Assembly (NCBI RefSeq): GCF_029167205.1
Contig: NZ_JARFPL010000010.1
Span: 11,812 to 75,811 of the forward strand
Direction of reading: 5' to 3'
Length of the DNA stretch: 64,000 bases
Origin: Methanocrinis alkalitolerans
Lineage (GTDB): Archaea; Halobacteriota; Methanosarcinia; Methanotrichales; Methanotrichaceae
Positions 7,734-16,719 of this stretch are shown one piece after another. The position numbers were made by a program, and so were the translations under genes. The notes under the pieces were generated by a model. That model did no database searches. It was not told where the DNA came from and saw only the letters and a program-made list of their open reading frames with translations. The stretch's first letter is position 1, and every line of letters begins with the position of its first letter.

Positions 7734-9497
7734 CTACCCCTCCAGTGCAGAGAACTGGCTCTCGATCGCCTTGAGCATCGATTCGTACCGCTCTGGAAAT
7801 TCCGTATTGTGCACATACTTCATCCTAGCTATCTCATCTTTCACCTGGACGGTCTCAATCTTCGCGATAGATGCCCCAGCATCCATCGCCTTCAATGCCC
7901 TGTCATAGAAGGCCAGGATCGTCCTTGCCATCATCAACTGCTTCTCCTTGGAGCAGTATGAGTCTATTTCGTGGTACGCGTTCTGCTGGAGATAATCCTC
8001 CCTCACCATCCTGGAGACTTCCAGCACCAGCCGTTCCCTCTCCGGCAAGGCATCCGCGCCTACGAGCTGCACGATCTCCTGGAGTTCCGCCTCTTTTTGA
8101 AGAAGAACCATCATATTAGTCCGAATCTCGTGGAAGTCCTCTGAAACGTTCTTCTTGTACCAATCGGCAAGCACGTCTAGGTAAAGAGAGTAGCTTCGAA
8201 GCCAGTTGATGGCTGGGAAGTGTCGCCTGTCTGCCAGCGTCGAGTCGAGAGCCCAGAAGACGCTGACGACGCGGAGCGTGTTCTGTGATACTGGCTCTGA
8301 AAGATCACCGCCCGGTGGAGAGACTGCACCCACCAGGGAGACGGAACCCAACCTTTCCTCTCCAGATCCAAGAGTAATCACACGTCCGCTCCTCTCGTAG
8401 TAATCAGCCACTCTTGACGCAAGATATGCTGGGTACCCCTCTTCGCCGGGCATCTCTTCGAGCCTACCCGAAACCTCTCTCATAGCCTCTGCCCAGCGCG
8501 ACGTCGAGTCCGCCATCACCGCCACGTCGTAGCCCATGTCACGATAGAACTCGGCTAGGGTAACCCCCGTATAGACCGACGCCTCTCTGGCGGCGACCGG
8601 CATGTTAGAGGTGTTGGCTATAAGCGTCGACCGCTCCATTAACTTCTCGCCGGTGGTGGGATCGTCCAGAAGCGGGAAAGTATCCAGAACCTCAGTCATC
8701 TCGTTTCCGCGTTCACCGCATCCTACATAAACGACCACCTGAGAATCGGCCCATTTGGCAAGCTGATGCTGAGATACCGTCTTGCCCGTGCCAAACCCGC
8801 CCGGAATGGCCGCAGAACCTCCCTTCGCCAGAGGGAAGAAGGTGTCATAAATCCGCTGACCGGTAAGCAGGGGCACGAAGGGATCCAGCTTCTTTTTATA
8901 GGGTCTCGCCACCCTTACGGGCCACCGGTGCGACATGGTGAGATCGACCTCTTTCCCGTCCTCTTTGGTGAGGGTTGCTACGACGTCGGTTACATGGAGT
9001 TTTCCCTCACGCACCTTTGTCAGCTTTCCGCTGATCCCAGGGGGGACGAGAACTCTGTGCGTAATGACCTTAGTCTCGGGCACTGTACCGAGAACGTCTC
9101 CCACCTCAACAGAAGAGCCTTCCGAAGCGACGGCTTTATAATCCCAAACCGTGTTGGGATCTAGAGGGGGCACGGTCAGCCCACGGGTGATGTAATCTCC
9201 AGCCGCTTCTCTCAATCCCTCAAGAGGTCTCTGGATCCCATCGTAGAAGTTTTTCAGGATCCCAGGGCCAAGGTCCGCCGTCAGCGGCGACCCCGTCGTC
9301 TCCACCGGTTCGCCTGGTTTTAAACCCTCGGTGGCCTCATAGACCTGGATATAGGCGCGATCGCCATCAAGCCGAATGGTCTCTCCCATCAGGCCGATGG
9401 CTCCAATCTTGACCAATTCGTACATGACGCAACCTTTTACGTCTTCGGCGACAACGAGAGGTCCTGAAATTTTATAAATGCGTCCTGTAATGCTCAA
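7734..9497 (-). CDS. atpA: A-type ATP synthase catalytic subunit A
   Basis: The catalytic head subunit that makes or hydrolyses ATP. The Walker A is GGFGTGKT (about 233-240), where many relatives have GPFGSGKT. Also visible are the GERGNEM loop and MADSTSRWAEAMREVSGRLE. The best start is the TTG at 9497, giving 587 residues beginning LSITGRIYKISGP. It has GGAGGT six nt upstream and matches the usual N-terminus. A longer frame up to 9521 would overlap atpF and lacks an SD. The non-homologous insertion near 110-190, typical of A/V-type A subunits, is present. Confidence 0.97.
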   Translation of the reverse strand: MSITGRIYKISGPLVVAEDVKGCVMYELVKIGAIGLMGETIRLDGDRAYIQVYEATEGLKPGEPVETTGSPLTADLGPGILKNFYDGIQRPLEGLREAAGDYITRGLTVPPLDPNTVWDYKAVASEGSSVEVGDVLGTVPETKVITHRVLVPPGISGKLTKVREGKLHVTDVVATLTKEDGKEVDLTMSHRWPVRVARPYKKKLDPFVPLLTGQRIYDTFFPLAKGGSAAIPGGFGTGKTVSQHQLAKWADSQVVVYVGCGERGNEMTEVLDTFPLLDDPTTGEKLMERSTLIANTSNMPVAAREASVYTGVTLAEFYRDMGYDVAVMADSTSRWAEAMREVSGRLEEMPGEEGYPAYLASRVADYYERSGRVITLGSGEERLGSVSLVGAVSPPGGDLSEPVSQNTLRVVSVFWALDSTLADRRHFPAINWLRSYSLYLDVLADWYKKNVSEDFHEIRTNMMVLLQKEAELQEIVQLVGADALPERERLVLEVSRMVREDYLQQNAYHEIDSYCSKEKQLMMARTILAFYDRALKAMDAGASIAKIETVQVKDEIARMKYVHNTEFPERYESMLKAIESQFSALEG

Positions 9498-9510
9498 ACG
9501 ATATACCTCC

Positions 9511-9837
9511 TTAAATCTCAACTCCGATGGCGCTCTTGATAAGAGCCTTCAGTGGATCTACCTCACGCACGATCGGCCCGTTTTTATCCGAAATCTCCAC
9601 CAGAATTGGAGTGACACGCTTCTTGCCTTTGTTAGCCTCATCTATGACCGAACGGTTTGCTTCTGCCAACCGCTCGGTTATCGCTATCACACCAACCATT
9701 TCATCGGCTATCAGCTCCGCGAGAATGGCATCGATCGGCTCCTCAACTTTGACCACGTAAGATCTAGTCACTCCCCCCAGCCTGAAACCGCTCACAGTAT
9801 CCGAGTCGCCGACAATGGCTATCTTCAACGCGCTCAA
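9511..9837 (-). CDS. atpF: A-type ATP synthase subunit F
   Basis: A 108-residue central-stalk subunit, equivalent to V-type F and functionally like bacterial epsilon. It starts with the Rossmann-like strand LKIAIVGDSDTVSGFRLGGV (about 4-23), the hallmark of the family, followed by VGVIAITERLAEANRSVID. Its ATG overlaps the atpC stop by 4 bp, and its stop is about 13 bp before the TTG of atpA, so three genes are tightly coupled. Confidence 0.95.
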   Translation of the reverse strand: MSALKIAIVGDSDTVSGFRLGGVTRSYVVKVEEPIDAILAELIADEMVGVIAITERLAEANRSVIDEANKGKKRVTPILVEISDKNGPIVREVDPLKALIKSAIGVEI

Positions 9838-11009
9838 GACCCCACCTTCATGATAAGATTGCGTATTTCGTCAGCAGAGAGGCCCGCCTCTATGCCCCTG
9901 GCAAGAGTTCTGACGTTCCGGATCTCCATCTCCTTCATGGAGAGATAACCGATCGCAGGACCAATTCCGAAAGGCTGTGTGATTGAGATGTTCTTGCCGA
10001 CCAGGACCAGGAAACCGTCCAGGGCGAGCTCTATCGGGAGGACCGATCCCGTAGATTCGTACTCTGGAACTGCTCCCAGAACAGGCTGGTAATACTTCGT
10101 CCCCTCAAGAGCTGCCACGACGTTATCGACTGTATCTACTTCGAGGATGCTCTTGAACAAGCTCTCCGGGAGACCGCCCCCCTGCACCAGATAGCCCTCT
10201 ATGCTTCCAGATGTCAATCCATCCTTCTTCGCCCTGAACAAGAACTTCAGGTTCACAACGTCTATGTTGGTGGCCAGGTAATTCTTCAGAGCGAGAAGGT
10301 TCTCGTCGATAGGTTTACTCGTCACATCCTTCCAAGCATCTTCATAAAGGATGTTATCGAGTCTCGCTTCGAGAACTGTGAGGTTTCTGGTCTGATCAAA
10401 GAGTTGGAGAGATTCGGCCAAGCGAGTATAAGGGGTTCCATCGAGGTTGGAAACCAACTCTTCCAAGCTTCTGGCCTCTGCCAGCTCGCTTATCTTTGAT
10501 GGTGCCAACTCGCCCACAGGCACCAGATCAGCCCGAATCTCGTCAGGAGATCTTTCAGCGTAGACCCCTCGAAAGATCAGCTTGATATTGTAGACGTCCC
10601 ACTTCCTTAGGAGGACGGACAATATCGGTTTCAAGTTCATCGGCACCATTGTGGCCACCTCTCTGTACGAATCGGCGGTATGTCTATTAAGCGCCCTCTC
10701 GATAGCCTCTGATCGCTCCTCCATCATATCATGCAGATATGGAGAGTAATCCGTCGGCTCCAAGGCCGCCACTACCTCTGCCAGAGAGGACGCCTCGATC
10801 ATCTCCCTGAGCTTCTCCTCCGGGATGATCCTGCTTGACATCACTTGGATCCGAGAATTCGAGTAGGCGTAGTTTGCTATCTCGATCACCCGGAGGAGGA
10901 TCGGCACAAGGATGATGAGACCGACAACCAGAGCCAAGGCCAGCGCTATAGCGAATAGGAGCACGAATGAAGGGAGGCCCAGGCTGGCGGCCAACTCTTC
11001 TAGTGTCAC
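9834..11009 (-). CDS. atpC: A-type ATP synthase subunit C with hydrophobic N-terminal extension
   Basis: The funnel-shaped subunit joining the central stalk to the membrane rotor ring (V-type d). Family features begin at NYAYSNSRIQVMSSRIIPEE (about 47-66) and continue through RKWDVYNIKLIFRGVYAE and NYLATNIDVVNLKFLFRAK. At 391 residues it is longer than the Methanosarcina form as I recall it. The excess is an N-terminal stretch with about 30 hydrophobic residues (about 14-44, FVLLFAIALALALVVGLIIL and beyond) that looks like a membrane helix. The start overlaps the atpE stop by 4 bp, so the extension is in frame and probably real. Confidence 0.93.
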   Translation of the reverse strand: MTLEELAASLGLPSFVLLFAIALALALVVGLIILVPILLRVIEIANYAYSNSRIQVMSSRIIPEEKLREMIEASSLAEVVAALEPTDYSPYLHDMMEERSEAIERALNRHTADSYREVATMVPMNLKPILSVLLRKWDVYNIKLIFRGVYAERSPDEIRADLVPVGELAPSKISELAEARSLEELVSNLDGTPYTRLAESLQLFDQTRNLTVLEARLDNILYEDAWKDVTSKPIDENLLALKNYLATNIDVVNLKFLFRAKKDGLTSGSIEGYLVQGGGLPESLFKSILEVDTVDNVVAALEGTKYYQPVLGAVPEYESTGSVLPIELALDGFLVLVGKNISITQPFGIGPAIGYLSMKEMEIRNVRTLARGIEAGLSADEIRNLIMKVGS

Positions 11010-11641
11010 GATGCTCCCCCGAATAGTATTTCAGCTACCTTGAACCGTAACTCACTCCCGATTCTGCTGATCCTGGACTCTATGGTGTTATCTGCCTCAA
11101 TCTTGCCACCTTTGCTGCGAACGACGGCTCCACCGATGGTGGTTATGACCTCCTCCGATAGTTCAAGGGTGGTATCCTTACCGGTCGCCTTTGAGATCTC
11201 CTCGCCGAGATCTGCCAGAGCCTTCTCAGAGAGGAGGGCCCGATCCTTTTCTCTCACTAGCACTTCGAGAGGGCCGCCTCCCACCACAACTCCAGACTCC
11301 ACGATCAGTCTTCTCAGAACGTCGTCGTAGTCTGAAGTATCTGCCAATCTCTTAAGCCGTACCTCCGCATCCCCAAAGGCCTTCTTTATGAGATCCTCCT
11401 TCACATCGAATATCTCTCGCTTGACATGCATCTTCGCGTCTGCCAGGATCCTTTGACGTTCCCTCTCAGCCTGCTGCTGCCCCTTTGCCAGTATTGCCGA
11501 TTTCTTCGCATGTGCCTTCTTCTCGGACTCTCCTCGGATCTCATCGGCATCTTTCCGGGCTTCCTGAAGGATCAACCCAACCTGGTCATCTGTGATCCTG
11601 ACAATCTCATGAACGATCTTATCGGCCCCTTCAGAACCCAT
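11006..11641 (-). CDS. atpE: A-type ATP synthase subunit E (peripheral stalk)
   Basis: A 211-residue peripheral-stalk subunit that pairs with H to hold the head against rotation. The N-terminal half is a long charged helix (EARKDADEIRGESEKKAHAK, about 25-44). The C-terminal globular domain contains TTIGGAVVRSKGGKIEADNT (about 166-185), the family signature. It is 17 bp downstream of atpK and overlaps atpC by 4 bp. Confidence 0.95.
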   Translation of the reverse strand: MGSEGADKIVHEIVRITDDQVGLILQEARKDADEIRGESEKKAHAKKSAILAKGQQQAERERQRILADAKMHVKREIFDVKEDLIKKAFGDAEVRLKRLADTSDYDDVLRRLIVESGVVVGGGPLEVLVREKDRALLSEKALADLGEEISKATGKDTTLELSEEVITTIGGAVVRSKGGKIEADNTIESRISRIGSELRFKVAEILFGGAS

Positions 11642-11658
11642 GATACATCACCCGAGAG

Positions 11659-12195
11659 TTATGCACCAAGGAGATTCAGACCAACCAGGATCAAGATCAT
11701 TATCAGCAGCCCGAAGACCGCAAATGTCTCGGACATGACGGTAAGGACCATACACTTACCAAAGGCTCCGGGTTCCTTTGAGACAGCCCCTATGCTACCA
11801 GCTGCAGTGATCCCCTGACCGATAGCCGAAAGCCCTGCAAGCCCAACGGATAAGCCACCACCGACGGCGGCAAGACCCATGATTAGCGCTGCATTCTCCG
11901 GGGTGGTATCCATTATTCCAGCCAACGCCGTGGCCGCCGACTCAAACGCCGCAAAACCGCCAAGGATGCCCGTACCGATCATTATCAGCACCGCTCCAAG
12001 AAAACCGTAGATACCTTGAGTCTGGGGGAGTGCCTGAAAAACGAGGGCCGTTCCAAACTTGCCCGGATCCTCTGCTATCGCACCAGCACCAGCGGCACCG
12101 GCGATACCAACACCTATACCGGAACCAATGGCGGCCGCGCCCATTGATATGCCAGCCCCCACTGCGGCAAGAGCCACACCTGTACTTATATCCAT
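11659..12195 (-). CDS. atpK: A-type ATP synthase rotor subunit K (c), duplicated hairpin with one carboxylate
   Basis: The membrane rotor subunit, here 178 residues with four transmembrane helices forming two fused hairpins. The second hairpin has the ion-binding glutamate in VMSETFAVFG (E156). The first has LPQTQGIYGF, with Gln58 where a carboxylate would sit, so each polypeptide carries one site. Aligned by eye with Enterococcus hirae NtpK, the sodium ligands L61, T64, Q65, Q110 and E139 correspond to L56, T59, Q60, Q127 and E156. The start is the ATG at 12195 (MDISTGVALAAVGAG). A longer upstream frame adds 25 residues that do not fit the family. Confidence 0.95.
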   Translation of the reverse strand: MDISTGVALAAVGAGISMGAAAIGSGIGVGIAGAAGAGAIAEDPGKFGTALVFQALPQTQGIYGFLGAVLIMIGTGILGGFAAFESAATALAGIMDTTPENAALIMGLAAVGGGLSVGLAGLSAIGQGITAAGSIGAVSKEPGAFGKCMVLTVMSETFAVFGLLIMILILVGLNLLGA

Positions 12196-12270
12196 GCTTT
12201 TATCCTCCCTAATAACCAACGTTTCTGTCGCACCAATCGTCACAATATATTTCAACCATAATTCAAACAA

Positions 12271-14223
12271 CTACTCTTTGGTCAGCTCCCGTCTCATCCT
12301 ATAAGGCCTGTACTCAGATCCACCGCCCTCGTAGAACTTATTAAAGAACTCTACATAGTGCAATCTTATCCCGTGTACAAAGCCGCCTAGACCATTCATC
12401 CCCCAATTGAAGATGTGCCCGATGACAAAGACGATAGCCGCAAGCACGATTCCTATGATAGGAACTCCCTCCACCATGGTTGATAGGATGTTTACGGTCA
12501 TCGCTATCCCGGTGGTGGCCAAACCTAAAGCCAGAAGCCTCGCGTATGATAGCACATCTCCCAGATATCCTGTGATGTCGAAGAAGAAGAGCGGCCCGTG
12601 GACTATGGCGACCAGTACGACGCCGATCAAGATCAAACCCACGCCTATTGACTTCATATCTATCATGAGAAGCGCAAGACCGATCTGCAATAAGAAGAGC
12701 CAGAACTGATCTCCAAAGGCATCTTTGTACTGCTTCTGCCGGACGTTCTCCTTAAACCCGATGATGAGTCCGAGGTTCAGATGGATCAGCCCGATCACCA
12801 GAACAAGAATCAAGAAGAGCTGCACGTCAACCATCGGATCGAAGATTATAGGTCTAAGCGCTGATATTCCAAGATACTTCAACGCAAAGTCGCCTAGATA
12901 CCCCCCCGTCAGGATGCCGAATCCTATCGTCGCTAACCCGATCGCTGCAAAGATGACGCCGAAATCCTTGACCGATGAGCTGTACTTACCACCGCCTCGA
13001 AGTATCAGCAATCCCAGTAGCGCCATCATCACGCCATATACGGCATCTGTTAGCATGATCCCAAAGAAGAGCATGAAGACCGGCGCTAGCAGGATAGTCG
13101 GATCGATCTCGTTGTACTTGGGACGCCCGTACAGCTCCGTAAGCACCTGGAAGTGTCTGATGAACGGCGGATTCTGAAGGTATACTGGAATATCACCCTC
13201 AGAAGGATCCGGGTTGGTCTCCTTGACCACAGAGAATCCCTTGGTGACCTTCAATACCTCTTCTTTTACGGAATTGATGGATTTTGCAGGTATCCACCCC
13301 TCTAAGATGAAGGTCTCATCGGTCCTCATGAAGTTGGTTTGAACGTCGAGCCTATCACGCTCAATCTGAAGAAGCTCCCGATGTACCAGCAGCTTTTCCC
13401 TCCAACGTTCAGCCAGTTTTGTGATCTCAGACCTCAGAGATTCCTCTTCATAACCGAGAGATGCTCTTCGTTCACCAAGCTTCGAGAGCGCTTCCGCAGG
13501 AGTTCCTGAGAGCCCGCTCACATCCATCTTCTCGAAACCAAGCCTTCTCAGAGAATCTGAGACTTCCTTCGAGGCCTCTGAGAGAGCCACCACCAATACG
13601 ACGTATTCGATCTGTGAGATATCTTGAGATCCGATGTAGCAGACCCCATTGGTTACCTCTTTGAGCTTGCTCGATATCTCACTGGCTTGCTCCTTAGGCG
13701 CGATGCCGATCTGAACGGTGAGATGATCCGTTTTAACGACATCCGCCAGATCAACCCTGAAATCTCGTATCTTCTCAAGAGATTCCACCTTGGTGGAGAT
13801 TTCATTGAGCTCCGAAGTTACCCTGTTCAGGCGCTCTTCCGGCTCCCTTATAGCCGCATTAACCTCTTCTAGAAGTCTCTCTGCTCCCTCCAGCAGTTTC
13901 GTTCCATAGACATTTTCAGCTGCCATCTTCTTGGGTGGTGATGGGCTGAAGAGCATCTTGAAGAAGTTGTCCTCGGGAAGCGGTGAAATTGATTCGAAAA
14001 AGTCGAGGATTTTGTTAAAAGACATGACCTGGGCGGTTATCTGCCGTATAGTCGGATCTGATGGGTGATTTTCTAGAATCTGCTCCCATTCGGGTGATTC
14101 CATCGTCCTGCCTACGTCGGTCATCTGAACGACGCCGAGCTCATGGAGCCGTTTGATAAGGGGGTACTTGTACTTGCTCAATGCCACGATATGTAACCGT
14201 CGCATCTGGACTGGTCGAAACAT
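12271..14223 (-). CDS. atpI: A-type ATP synthase subunit I (stator a)
   Basis: A 650-residue stator subunit that forms the ion half-channels against the K ring. The N-terminal half (about 1-340) is cytoplasmic and helical and contacts the peripheral stalks. The C-terminal half has seven or eight membrane helices. Signatures are MLFFGIMLTDAVYGVMMALLG (about 384 onward) and DVLSYARLLALGLATTGIA, which holds the essential Arg of the ion path. It is the second gene of the operon, 4 bp after atpH. Confidence 0.96.
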   Translation of the reverse strand: MFRPVQMRRLHIVALSKYKYPLIKRLHELGVVQMTDVGRTMESPEWEQILENHPSDPTIRQITAQVMSFNKILDFFESISPLPEDNFFKMLFSPSPPKKMAAENVYGTKLLEGAERLLEEVNAAIREPEERLNRVTSELNEISTKVESLEKIRDFRVDLADVVKTDHLTVQIGIAPKEQASEISSKLKEVTNGVCYIGSQDISQIEYVVLVVALSEASKEVSDSLRRLGFEKMDVSGLSGTPAEALSKLGERRASLGYEEESLRSEITKLAERWREKLLVHRELLQIERDRLDVQTNFMRTDETFILEGWIPAKSINSVKEEVLKVTKGFSVVKETNPDPSEGDIPVYLQNPPFIRHFQVLTELYGRPKYNEIDPTILLAPVFMLFFGIMLTDAVYGVMMALLGLLILRGGGKYSSSVKDFGVIFAAIGLATIGFGILTGGYLGDFALKYLGISALRPIIFDPMVDVQLFLILVLVIGLIHLNLGLIIGFKENVRQKQYKDAFGDQFWLFLLQIGLALLMIDMKSIGVGLILIGVVLVAIVHGPLFFFDITGYLGDVLSYARLLALGLATTGIAMTVNILSTMVEGVPIIGIVLAAIVFVIGHIFNWGMNGLGGFVHGIRLHYVEFFNKFYEGGGSEYRPYRMRRELTKE

Positions 14224-14227
14224 CTGA

Positions 14228-14539
14228 TCACCCGATAACTTCTGACGCTACAAATTCTCCTGCGTCTGAAATCTTCGACTGGGCCCGCTCGGCAAGTTGT
14301 CGTGCCTCGCGCTCACCTTCCGTGATAATCTCGTTGGCGGATCTCTTTGCCTCTGAAATTTTATCTTCAATAAACGACTCAACCTCCGCATCTGCCTCGT
14401 CAATCGCCTTGTTTACCAGCTCCTCTGCTGCCTTTTTCGCCTTGATTACCAGCTCTTCGGCGTCCTTATTGGCGCGTTCGAGCTTGGATAGAGATTCCCT
14501 CTCCGCCCCTTTCACCATCTTCAGCGTCTCAAAGACCAT
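14228..14539 (-). CDS. atpH: A-type ATP synthase subunit H (peripheral stalk)
   Basis: A 103-residue coiled-coil protein that pairs with subunit E to form the peripheral stalks. Almost the whole length is a charged heptad-like helix (ERESLSKLERANKDAEELVI, KKAAEELVNKAIDEADAEVE). I chose the ATG at 14539 (MVFETLKMVKGAE), which is preceded by GGGGGA; the frame runs 14 residues further upstream without a good site. It is the first gene of the operon. Confidence 0.9.
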   Translation of the reverse strand: MVFETLKMVKGAERESLSKLERANKDAEELVIKAKKAAEELVNKAIDEADAEVESFIEDKISEAKRSANEIITEGEREARQLAERAQSKISDAGEFVASEVIG

Positions 14540-14614
14540 TGCAGTCCCCCTAACGACGGACCACAACAATTCTAACACCAAAATTATGATCCATCATGAT
14601 TATACGTGTCAAAT

Positions 14615-14630
14615 CACATATTAAACCTTT
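14615..14630 (-). promoter_or_regulatory. Probable promoter of the ATP synthase operon
   Basis: On the minus strand AAAGGTTTAATATGTG gives a BRE-like AAAGG followed by a TATA box. It lies about 75-90 nt upstream of atpH, leaving a leader of roughly 50 nt. It is the only clear TATA element near the start of the operon, and the genes downstream are nearly contiguous. Confidence 0.5.
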
Positions 14631-15199
14631 TTGGTTAGGAGAATACGCACGTGATTATTAAATGAACGTTCTCATTAACAATTATAATTATTAATCGTGA
14701 TAATTGAAGACATTTTGATCTGTAAACCCGCTTTTAATAGGCAAAAATTATCTATGAATTCCTGTAAGATTAGTTCAGCAAATATTTTCAGGATTTTCAA
14801 ATACAGCGATATTAAATGGATTATATGGATTTTATTTATGCCAAAGCGCTATTTTTTGGTGGGAATTGGAAATATGTATAAATTAATACTTTAGATACTT
14901 GTGACTATCATTTATTTGATTATTGATCGAGGAGGATTCAATAATATAGCTTATCTTGAAATGGATTTCTTTACTATTGCTGCAATATACTGAAAAAATT
15001 ACAAAAAAGTGTTAATCTTAGAAAAAATCTCGTATGTCAGCAAAAATGGCCGGCCTGATGACATGATATAATAATAATCTTTTATAGTTTATTTTTTGTT
15101 GATCGGGCGGTGCGTTGTGCAAACAAAAAACACTTATACTATCACTATTAATAATGATCATTATTGATAATGAAGAACTAATTGCAGGTGGTGTTAATT
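14631..15199. other. AT-rich intergenic region without a supported gene
   Basis: About 570 bp of strongly AT-rich DNA between the divergent atp operon and the beta-propeller gene. It contains an AATTATAATT palindrome near 14684, several T-tracts, and the regulatory-looking palindrome at 15150. One 65-codon open frame (14697-14894) is present, but its biased AT composition and lack of an SD make it unlikely to be a gene. Confidence 0.6.
15150..15165. promoter_or_regulatory. 16-bp perfect palindrome upstream of beta-propeller gene
   Basis: AATAATGATCATTATT is a perfect inverted repeat ending 34 bp before the preferred GTG start at 15200. It is near where an archaeal repressor or activator would bind. 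A TATA-like CTTATACTATC lies just upstream (about 15133). Dimeric regulator binding is inference. Confidence 0.45.
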
Positions 15200-16480
15200 G
15201 TGGCGATCATCGAGAAGGGATTGGTTGTCGGAGTATTCTATTTGCTAGTGATTTCTTCAGTATTAGCAGATAATGAACCCACAACTCAGGAAGACGGCTG
15301 GGTGAGAACCTTCGGCGGCGCCGGTGAAGATGTGGGAACATCGGTCCAAAAGACAAGCGATGGAGGATATATCTTAACGGGAAGCACAACATCTCACAAG
15401 AAGAACATCGCTTATTCTTGGATGATAAAGGCTTCAAGAATAGGCGAGATCTGGCTGATCAAGACCGATTCGGAGGGAAATCCCCTTTGGGAGAGGACAT
15501 TTGGCGGGATGGGCAAAGATATTGGTTTTATGGTGCAAGAAACGAAAGACGGTGGCTACATCATCGCGGGTGCTACAAAACCGCATATGATCGGAGATTA
15601 TGATATCTGGCTGATCAAGACCGATTCCGAAGGGAACCCAGAATGGGATAAGAGTCTTGGTGGACGGGGTAATGACTGGCCCAATGCGATCCAGCAAACC
15701 GCCGATGGGGGCTACATCATTGCAGGCGGCACAGAATCTTATGGCGCCGGATTTAATAACGCATTTTTGGTGAAGACCCCTCGAAATGTGAACCTCTGGC
15801 TCATCAAGACCGATTCGGAGGGAAATATAGCCTGGGACAGAACCTTCGGGGGATCCGGCTTTGATGAAGGATCATCCGTCCAGGAGACTGATGGCGGGGG
15901 CTACATCGTCACAGGATATACAACCTCCAGCGGTGCAGGAGGTAGCGATATCTGGCTAGTAAAAACGGATCCGAGAGGTCGCGGGCTCTGGGAGAGAACC
16001 TACGGCGGACCCCGCGAAGACGTTGGCTTCTCTGTCCGCGAGGCGAAGGATCTCGGTTACATCATCACAGGCAGCACAGAATCTTACGGGAATGGGAGCA
16101 AAGACGTCTGGCTGATCAAGACGGACTCAAACGGTACCAAAGAATGGGAGAAAACGTTTGGCGGCCCAGGTTTTGATGAGGGGATAGATGTCAAAGAGAC
16201 AAGAGATGACGGCTATATCATCGCAGGATATACAACGGAACACGATGAGGGCGCATTGCAATCCTGGCTGATAAATACGGCGGACAAAAGTCATGTTTGG
16301 CTGATTAAAACCGACTCGAAAGGAGATAAGGAGTGGGACAGGACCTTCGGCGGAAAAGGCAATGACTGGGCCAATGCAGTCGACGAAACGACCGATGGGG
16401 GCTACATAATCACGGGGGCGACGGAGTCTTATGGTGATGGAAGCAAAGACCTCCTGCTGATAAAAACGAGGGGATGGTAA
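15200..16480 (+). CDS. Secreted seven-repeat beta-propeller protein
   Basis: An exported protein of about 426 residues. A signal peptide (LVVGVFYLLVISSVLA) precedes the mature start at DNEP. The rest is seven repeats of about 50-60 residues, each with W(D/E)(R/K)TFGG.G.D at the start, then DGGYI(I/L)(T/A)G.T.S and (D/V)WL(I/V)KTDS.G. Seven repeats fit a closed seven-bladed propeller. Repeats 1, 3 and 6 carry an extra short (S/F)W/L.I or LVKT insertion that duplicates the WLIKTDS strand. I chose GTG at 15200, preceded by GGTGGTG; TTG at 15182 is an in-frame alternative. Role unknown, likely cell surface. Confidence 0.8.
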   Translation: MAIIEKGLVVGVFYLLVISSVLADNEPTTQEDGWVRTFGGAGEDVGTSVQKTSDGGYILTGSTTSHKKNIAYSWMIKASRIGEIWLIKTDSEGNPLWERTFGGMGKDIGFMVQETKDGGYIIAGATKPHMIGDYDIWLIKTDSEGNPEWDKSLGGRGNDWPNAIQQTADGGYIIAGGTESYGAGFNNAFLVKTPRNVNLWLIKTDSEGNIAWDRTFGGSGFDEGSSVQETDGGGYIVTGYTTSSGAGGSDIWLVKTDPRGRGLWERTYGGPREDVGFSVREAKDLGYIITGSTESYGNGSKDVWLIKTDSNGTKEWEKTFGGPGFDEGIDVKETRDDGYIIAGYTTEHDEGALQSWLINTADKSHVWLIKTDSKGDKEWDRTFGGKGNDWANAVDETTDGGYIITGATESYGDGSKDLLLIKTRGW

Positions 16481-16512
16481 AGCTTTAGTCTCTCGCAAGA
16501 AGCCGCAATCCC

Positions 16513-16591
16513 GGTGCTGGTTCCGGCAAACGCTGCAGATGAATTTATTTGGGTTATACCCCCGATATGCAAACCATCTGGAACCAGCACC
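16513..16591. terminator. Long-loop inverted repeat between convergent genes
   Basis: GGTGCTGGTTCC (16513-16524) is repeated in inverted form as GGAACCAGCACC (16580-16591) with a 55-nt spacer. It lies between the convergent ends of the propeller gene and the 16720 gene. It could fold as a transcript end structure; a relic of a small element is the alternative. Confidence 0.4.
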
Positions 16592-16719
16592 CGGTCACAA
16601 ATCCCCGCATATGCCCCTGTGGGAAAAATTGAGGGAGGGGTTGAATTCAACCCCTTAATTATGAGGCCAGATGGATCGAAGGATCACAACTGCTTCTCAC
16701 TTGGGATCAGAAATTTGCG

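Noticed and set aside
12196..12270. N-terminal extension of atpK
   Set aside because: The extra 25 residues do not resemble any rotor subunit; MDISTGVALAAVGAG is the normal beginning.
14697..14894. 65-codon open frame
   Set aside because: Very AT-rich, no SD, and composition expected by chance in this spacer.
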